Below are positions 6,209-8,710 of a stretch of DNA of 8,710 nucleotides, piece by piece; the first letter of the stretch is position 1; every line of letters starts with the position of its first letter. The notes under the pieces are model-generated. The model did not search any database, was not told where the DNA came from, and worked only from the letters and a program-made list of their open reading frames with translations. This stretch comes from Rhodospirillaceae bacterium (GTDB lineage Bacteria; Pseudomonadota; Alphaproteobacteria; Rhodospirillales; Magnetovibrionaceae). The stretch spans positions 1,486-10,195 of the forward strand of contig NVTL01000074.1 in assembly GCA_002401565.1 (NCBI GenBank). Reading direction: 5' to 3'. A program made the translations under genes and the position numbers.

Positions 6209-6925
6209 TTAGTCCTCTTCAAGCGTGGTCTGGCTGGACAGATCACATTTTGGGCGTTCTTCGCGGGGCAATTCCCCGGCCACAAGGAAGTGTACGTATT
6301 CTGCTATAGAAGTCACGTGATCTCCGATGCGTTCAACATTTTTCGATATGAACAACAAGTGCGTGCTGGCCGTAATATGGTGTGGGTCTTCCATCATATA
6401 CGTCAACAGTTCACGAAACAGGCTGGTGTGCATGCGATCAACGTCTTCGTCGCGAAGCCTAACATTGTCGGCTTTTTGAATGTCCAAAGTACCGTAAGCA
6501 TCCAAAGCATTCTTAACCATTTCCTGAACCAGCGCGGTCATGCGCCCAATGCTTTGGGCGGTGTCGCCGACCGGGTCCATGTTGGACAAAATCAATACGC
6601 GCTTGGCGATATTTTTGGCGTAATCACCGATACGTTCCAAATTAGCTGACATCTTTAACACGGCAATCACGGCGCGCAAATCATCGGCCATGGGTTGGCG
6701 CAGGGCCAAAACGGTGATGGTGTGTTGATCCAGTTCGGTTTCCAATTCATCAACACGTTTGTCATCGTCGATGACTTTTTGCGCCAATTTGACATCGCGT
6801 TTTATGAGCGCGGTCATAACGTCGGAAAGTTGACGTTCAACCAGCCCGCCCATTTCTGCGATGATTGAATCCAGACGACTGAGATCGTCGTCGAATGATT
6901 TTACGATGTGGTCGTGGTCCATCAT
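6209..6925 (-). CDS. phoU: Phosphate signalling protein PhoU
   Basis: This 238-residue all-helical cytosolic protein is built of two PhoU repeats. The metal-binding motifs are NLERIGDYAKNIAKR (96-110) and NVERIGDHVTSIAEYV (196-211). PhoU keeps PhoR in its phosphatase state when phosphate is plentiful, probably by contacting the PstB ATPase, and limits phosphate overload. The start is the first of two adjacent ATGs (6925), with AAGGA six bases before it. It follows pstB by 20 bases. Its stop is followed by one codon and then the phoB ATG, so both genes are in the same frame and are likely translated in a coupled way. Nothing is missing or odd in the protein. Confidence 0.97.
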   Translation of the reverse strand: MMDHDHIVKSFDDDLSRLDSIIAEMGGLVERQLSDVMTALIKRDVKLAQKVIDDDKRVDELETELDQHTITVLALRQPMADDLRAVIAVLKMSANLERIGDYAKNIAKRVLILSNMDPVGDTAQSIGRMTALVQEMVKNALDAYGTLDIQKADNVRLRDEDVDRMHTSLFRELLTYMMEDPHHITASTHLLFISKNVERIGDHVTSIAEYVHFLVAGELPREERPKCDLSSQTTLEED

Positions 6926-6945
6926 CTGGGGTCCTTCTTAATCAA

Positions 6946-7713
6946 TTAACCGATACGGCCGGTGATGTACGCTTGCGTGCGTTCATCTTGGGGGCGGGTG
7001 AAAATATCTTGGGTGTCGCCGTGTTCAACCAATTCGCCCATGTGAAAAAAGGCGGTTTTTTGCGATACACGAGCGGCTTGCTGCATCGAGTGCGTGACCA
7101 TAATGATGGTGAAGTTTTCCTTTAACTCATCAATCAGTTCTTCGATGCGCGCGGTGGCAATAGGATCAAGCGCCGAACAGGGCTCGTCCATTAAAATGAC
7201 TTCGGGTTGCACGGCAATAGCGCGCGCGATGCACAAACGTTGTTGTTGTCCACCCGACAGACTGGTGCCGGGGGCGTCAAGGCGATCTTGAACTTCCGCC
7301 CACAATCCGGCCTTTTGTAAACTGGTGCACACCAGTTCATCCATGTCCGCACGGTTGTCGACCAGACCGTGAATTTTTGGCCCATAAGCAACGTTGTCAA
7401 AAATCGATTTGGGAAATGGGTTGGGTTTTTGAAAGACGATGCCAACGCGGGCGCGCAGGTGCACCACATCAACGCCACGGGCATAAATGTCTTCGCCGTC
7501 TAAGGTAATGTTGCCTTCGACCCGGCAACCGTCAACCACATCGTTCATGCGGTTTAAGCACCGCAGAAACGTTGATTTTCCACACCCGGACGGGCCGATT
7601 AAGGATGTCACTTGGCGTGCGGGAATATCCAAATTGATGTTGTTCAGCGCCTTTTTTTGTCCGTAATAAACGTTAACGTTTTGGGCGCTAACCTTGTGTG
7701 TAAGGGGGGGCAT
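6946..7713 (-). CDS. pstB: Phosphate ABC transporter ATP-binding protein PstB
   Basis: This is the ATPase subunit of the Pst high-affinity phosphate importer, bound to PstA and PstC on the cytosolic side of the inner membrane. Numbered from the ATG at 7713 (255 residues), Walker [10 protein letters not shown] is at 40-48, the Q-loop region is [11 protein letters not shown], the ABC signature LSGGQQQR is at 152-159, Walker B LMDEP is at 174-178 and the switch histidine is His208. Length and motifs are standard, with the PstB-typical NRMND and PNPFPKSI segments. An in-frame TTG at 7734 would overlap the end of pstA. The ATG is preferred, although its AGGA lies about 12 bases upstream, which is long. 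The reading frame begins ATG then C7, a homopolymer directly after the start codon. Confidence 0.97.
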   Translation of the reverse strand: MPPLTHKVSAQNVNVYYGQKKALNNINLDIPARQVTSLIGPSGCGKSTFLRCLNRMNDVVDGCRVEGNITLDGEDIYARGVDVVHLRARVGIVFQKPNPFPKSIFDNVAYGPKIHGLVDNRADMDELVCTSLQKAGLWAEVQDRLDAPGTSLSGGQQQRLCIARAIAVQPEVILMDEPCSALDPIATARIEELIDELKENFTIIMVTHSMQQAARVSQKTAFFHMGELVEHGDTQDIFTRPQDERTQAYITGRIG

Positions 7714-7727
7714 AATTGTTGTGTATC

Positions 7728-8710
7728 CTACCAACGGCGTTCGAACTTTTTGCGCATGATCGCAGCGCCTAAGTTCATCACGACGAGAAAAACCAAAAGC
7801 ACGATGATCGCTGCTGCGGTGCGTTCTGAAAACGCCCGTTCAGGAGCATCGGCCCAAAGAAAAATTTGCACGGGCAGGGCGGTGGCGGAATCCGTTATGC
7901 CGGTCGGCACGTCAACGATAAACGCCACCATGCCAATCATCAGCAACGGAGCCGTTTCGCCCAATGCCTGAGCCATACCAATAATCGTGCCCGTCAACAT
8001 GCCCGGCATGGCCAACGGCAACACATGATGCAAAACTGCCTGAACCGGGCTAGCGCCAATGCCATACGCGGCTTGGCGGATGGACGGGGGAACGGCGCGC
8101 AAAGCGGCGCGGGCTGAAATAATAATGGTGGGTAACGTCATTAACGCCAACACCATGCCACCGACCAAAGGGGCGGAACGCGGCATCATGAACATGTTTA
8201 AAAACACCGCCATGCCCAACAGACCAAAAACGATAGACGGAACGGCGGCCAAGTTGTTGATGTTGACTTCGACCATATCGGTCCACATGTTTTTTGGCGC
8301 GAATTCTTCCAAATAGACCGCGGCCATAATGCCCAAGGGAAACGACAAGGCAAAACAAACCGTCAGGCTGAAAAACGATCCCATCATGGCGCCCAAAATA
8401 CCGGCCAATTCAGGCTCACGGGAATCGCCCTTGGTGAAAAAGGTCTTGTTGAATTTGAGATCTAAACTGTTGTTAAAAACCAGCTGATCGATCCATTTCA
8501 GTTCTTGATCAGAAACCCGGCGGTCGTCTTCAACAACTGTGCGGTCGATGCTGCCCTTGATCAACATATCCACGTCGTCAGATGCGGTGACCCATACGGT
8601 GTGGGTTTGATCTATCCAGCTGGGATTGTCTTTTAAGATTTCGCGCAGATCAAAACCCGCGCCGGAACTGGCTAGTTTATAAAGTTTCTTTTTATTTTGG
8701 CGTCCGCTGA
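7728..8710 (-). CDS. pstA: Phosphate ABC transporter permease PstA (5' end outside the window)
   Basis: This inner-membrane permease subunit forms the phosphate channel with PstC. The visible part is 326 residues plus the stop. The frame remains open from 8573 through the window edge and encodes [22 protein letters not shown] and VDMLIKG, which is the N-terminal region typical of long alphaproteobacterial PstA. The GTG at 8573 is therefore an internal Val and the real start lies past 8710. About five membrane segments are visible, with the EAA-type cytoplasmic loop [20 protein letters not shown] leading to LPLAMPG, and the PstA-typical [14 protein letters not shown]. The protein ends KKFERRW. 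It precedes pstB by 14 bases, with its TAG overlapping the likely pstB ribosome-binding site (TAGGA). Confidence 0.95.
   Translation of the reverse strand, partial: SGRQNKKKLYKLASSGAGFDLREILKDNPSWIDQTHTVWVTASDDVDMLIKGSIDRTVVEDDRRVSDQELKWIDQLVFNNSLDLKFNKTFFTKGDSREPELAGILGAMMGSFFSLTVCFALSFPLGIMAAVYLEEFAPKNMWTDMVEVNINNLAAVPSIVFGLLGMAVFLNMFMMPRSAPLVGGMVLALMTLPTIIISARAALRAVPPSIRQAAYGIGASPVQAVLHHVLPLAMPGMLTGTIIGMAQALGETAPLLMIGMVAFIVDVPTGITDSATALPVQIFLWADAPERAFSERTAAAIIVLLVFLVVMNLGAAIMRKKFERRW

Noticed and set aside
6200..6649. A 149-codon open frame on the plus strand opposite phoU
   Set aside because: It is complementary to the conserved PhoU coding sequence and its translation has no family features.
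7711..7734. TTG at 7734 as an alternative pstB start
   Set aside because: It would overlap the pstA end, lacks a ribosome-binding site, and adds seven residues not expected in PstB; the ATG at 7713 fits the family length better.

Overview
The window looks like ordinary chromosome from an alphaproteobacterium, probably a Rhodospirillales-type lineage with roughly balanced base composition. Three things point there: the pst-phoU-phoB gene order, a PstA with a long N-terminal region typical of alphaproteobacteria, and the TauE/SafE-type transporter paired with the alphaproteobacterial membrane protein family TIGR02186. The genus cannot be fixed from this sequence. I see no tRNA, rRNA, CRISPR array, insertion sequence or phage gene. 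No stretch over 100 bases lacks a gene.

The left half (1-3644) is on the + strand. It holds hisS (histidyl-tRNA synthetase, a divergent form), a 90-base gap with a candidate promoter, and a tight three-gene unit: an eight-helix TSUP anion exporter, a secreted and membrane-anchored TIGR02186 protein, and a universal stress protein. The junctions in this unit are 2 and 3 bases long. The first carries a G7 tract phased as a -1 frameshift heptamer, and the second is a single in-frame UAG followed by one codon.

The right half (3665-8710) is on the - strand. In transcription order it holds pstA (its 5' end lies beyond the window), pstB, phoU, phoB, a PLP-dependent cysteine synthase-family enzyme resembling the Cds1 cysteine desulfhydrases, and a secreted SIMPL-domain protein. 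The spacings are 3 to 28 bases, so one transcript is plausible. PstA and PstB form the inner-membrane permease and ATPase of high-affinity phosphate uptake, PhoU links transporter state to signalling, and PhoB is the response regulator. The PhoR kinase, pstS and pstC are not in the window; they would be expected upstream, past position 8710.

The two halves converge at 3645-3664, a 20-base gap with no convincing terminator. Most of the content is well-known housekeeping and phosphate-starvation machinery. The parts most worth a second look are the TSUP/TIGR02186/USP cassette with its junctions, the attachment of a cysteine-metabolism enzyme and a SIMPL protein to the end of the pho operon, and the unusual HisRS.
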